Assembly: GCA_021151695.1 (NCBI GenBank)
Contig: JAGKWU010000016.1
Location: 62,001-126,000, forward strand
Length of the DNA stretch: 64,000 nt
Direction: 5' to 3'
Source of the DNA: Cellvibrionaceae bacterium
GTDB taxonomy: Bacteria; Pseudomonadota; Gammaproteobacteria; Pseudomonadales; Cellvibrionaceae
Part shown: positions 63,411 to 64,000 of the stretch, in pieces
How positions within the stretch are numbered: the stretch's first letter is position 1
Layout of the letters: each line of letters begins with the position of its first letter
Translations under genes and position numbers: made by a program
Notes under the pieces: model-generated
The model's database searches: none
What the model was told of the DNA's origin: nothing
What the model saw: the letters and a program-made list of their open reading frames with translations, nothing else

Positions 63411-64000
63411 ATTACCTTCAGCAGATCTGTTGTTAAACCTGGAAGAGCCAGTGTTAAATTCCGATTCGCTGCCGGCCCCCTCCTTTTTGCGCTCACGGGC
63501 ACTCTGGAATAAATCATCATCCGAAAGCGCTGTAGTGTTCGGTTGCTCTTCCACTTTTTCTAACGGCCGTGAGCTGGCTGCCAGCGCCACCACTAACACC
63601 GCTAACGCCAACAAGCCCCATTGCAACGCATAGGCGCGATGGCGCTCCGGTGATATGACGACCGGCTGGTAGTGCACCAAAAACGGCGAAGCTTCCATTT
63701 GATAAACAAGGCCGGGATAGAGCGCCGAGCGCATATAGCGATCCAGCGCGGGCACATACACTTGCTGGATACGCATAGGCCAACTGCCGTTATCCTCAAT
63801 ATTTTGCCCCAGACGAAATCCCCCTAATTGCGTACGCAACAAGCCACGCACTTCAATAACAGAGGGAATCTGCACATGAGGCAAACGCTCCCGACCAGTC
63901 GGCGCGGCAACCCAACCGAGATTCACTAACATGGGTTGGCCGACAGAATCCAGTTGCACGGGCACTATCACATCGTAACCAACGCGACCTTTCACCACTT
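63393..64000 (-). CDS. SURF1-family cytochrome oxidase biogenesis protein (partial)
   Basis: The 3' part of a SURF1 homologue; the 5' end lies outside the right edge. The visible 201 residues have the loop VPVQLDSVGQPMLVNLGWVA, RGLLR..GGFRLGQN and the second membrane helix YALQWGLLALAVLVVALAAS. SURF1 proteins assist heme insertion into cytochrome c oxidase. The tail after the last helix is charged and Ser/Glu-rich. It is the first visible gene of the oxidase assembly block on the minus strand; the preceding genes (coxB/coxA-type) should lie to the right. Confidence 0.88.
   Translation of the reverse strand, partial: VVKGRVGYDVIVPVQLDSVGQPMLVNLGWVAAPTGRERLPHVQIPSVIEVRGLLRTQLGGFRLGQNIEDNGSWPMRIQQVYVPALDRYMRSALYPGLVYQMEASPFLVHYQPVVISPERHRAYALQWGLLALAVLVVALAASSRPLEKVEEQPNTTALSDDDLFQSARERKKEGAGSESEFNTGSSRFNNRSAEGNPIIKH

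Overview
The window is about 50% GC and fits a polysaccharide-degrading gammaproteobacterium of the Cellvibrio / Cellvibrionaceae type. The evidence is gene content and order, not a database match. Pseudomonas-like neighbourhoods recur: purL opposite mltF, a BepA-type protease opposite a TusA-like protein, gatCAB, a PA4642-family gene, and the SURF1 / heme A synthase / cyoE / SCO cluster. Secreted plant-polymer enzymes (a GH9 cellulase-type protein, a lectin-bearing PL1 pectate lyase, two esterase-like lipoproteins) sit among them. I saw no rRNA, tRNA, CRISPR array, transposase or prophage.

Layout. 1-8.5 kb: 5' end of purL, mltF, a rhomboid protease paired with a zinc-finger/TPR membrane protein, and the GH9 protein. 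8.5-17.4 kb (minus strand): tadA, a DUF1653 gene, a class III CoA-transferase, a quinone oxidoreductase, pdxH, a very large CPBP-type membrane protease and a catalase. 17.6-30 kb: mobA, a VanZ-like gene, an esterase lipoprotein, the pyruvate dehydrogenase genes aceE-aceF, an M16 protease, a TusA-like protein and bepA. 30-34.3 kb: gatC, a disrupted gatA, gatB, a HEPN/MNT toxin-antitoxin pair and a PA4642-family gene. 34.3-49.7 kb: mixed accessory genes, including rhombosortase, cysZ, a double-receiver regulator with a degenerate GGDEF domain, the pectate lyase, an RNA helicase, an acyltransferase and an SGNH lipoprotein. 49.8-59.1 kb: a catabolic cluster. 59.2-64 kb: a Yip1-family gene and cytochrome oxidase assembly genes running off the right edge.

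The most coherent functional unit is the 49.8-59.1 kb cluster. It encodes an IclR regulator, a FucP-type permease, an aldo/keto reductase, an amidohydrolase-type lactonase, a two-subunit UxaA-family dehydratase, an SDR dehydrogenase, an FAH-family hydrolase and a divergent LldD-type L-lactate dehydrogenase. Together they can be read as a complete non-phosphorylating L-fucose route: fucose, fuconolactone, fuconate, 2-keto-3-deoxyfuconate, 2,4-diketo-3-deoxyfuconate, then pyruvate plus L-lactate, with the lactate oxidised to pyruvate. The dehydratase step uses an altronate-dehydratase-like pair instead of the enolase-superfamily fuconate dehydratase.

The most surprising single observation is gatA: about 44 codons near its 3' part are missing and the frame is shifted at the junction, in a gene normally needed for making Asn-tRNA or Gln-tRNA. 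Also notable are an internal duplication of an extracytoplasmic module in the 1109-residue CPBP protein, several dispersed palindromic repeat families, and a 62-bp dyad in the fucP-lldD promoter region.
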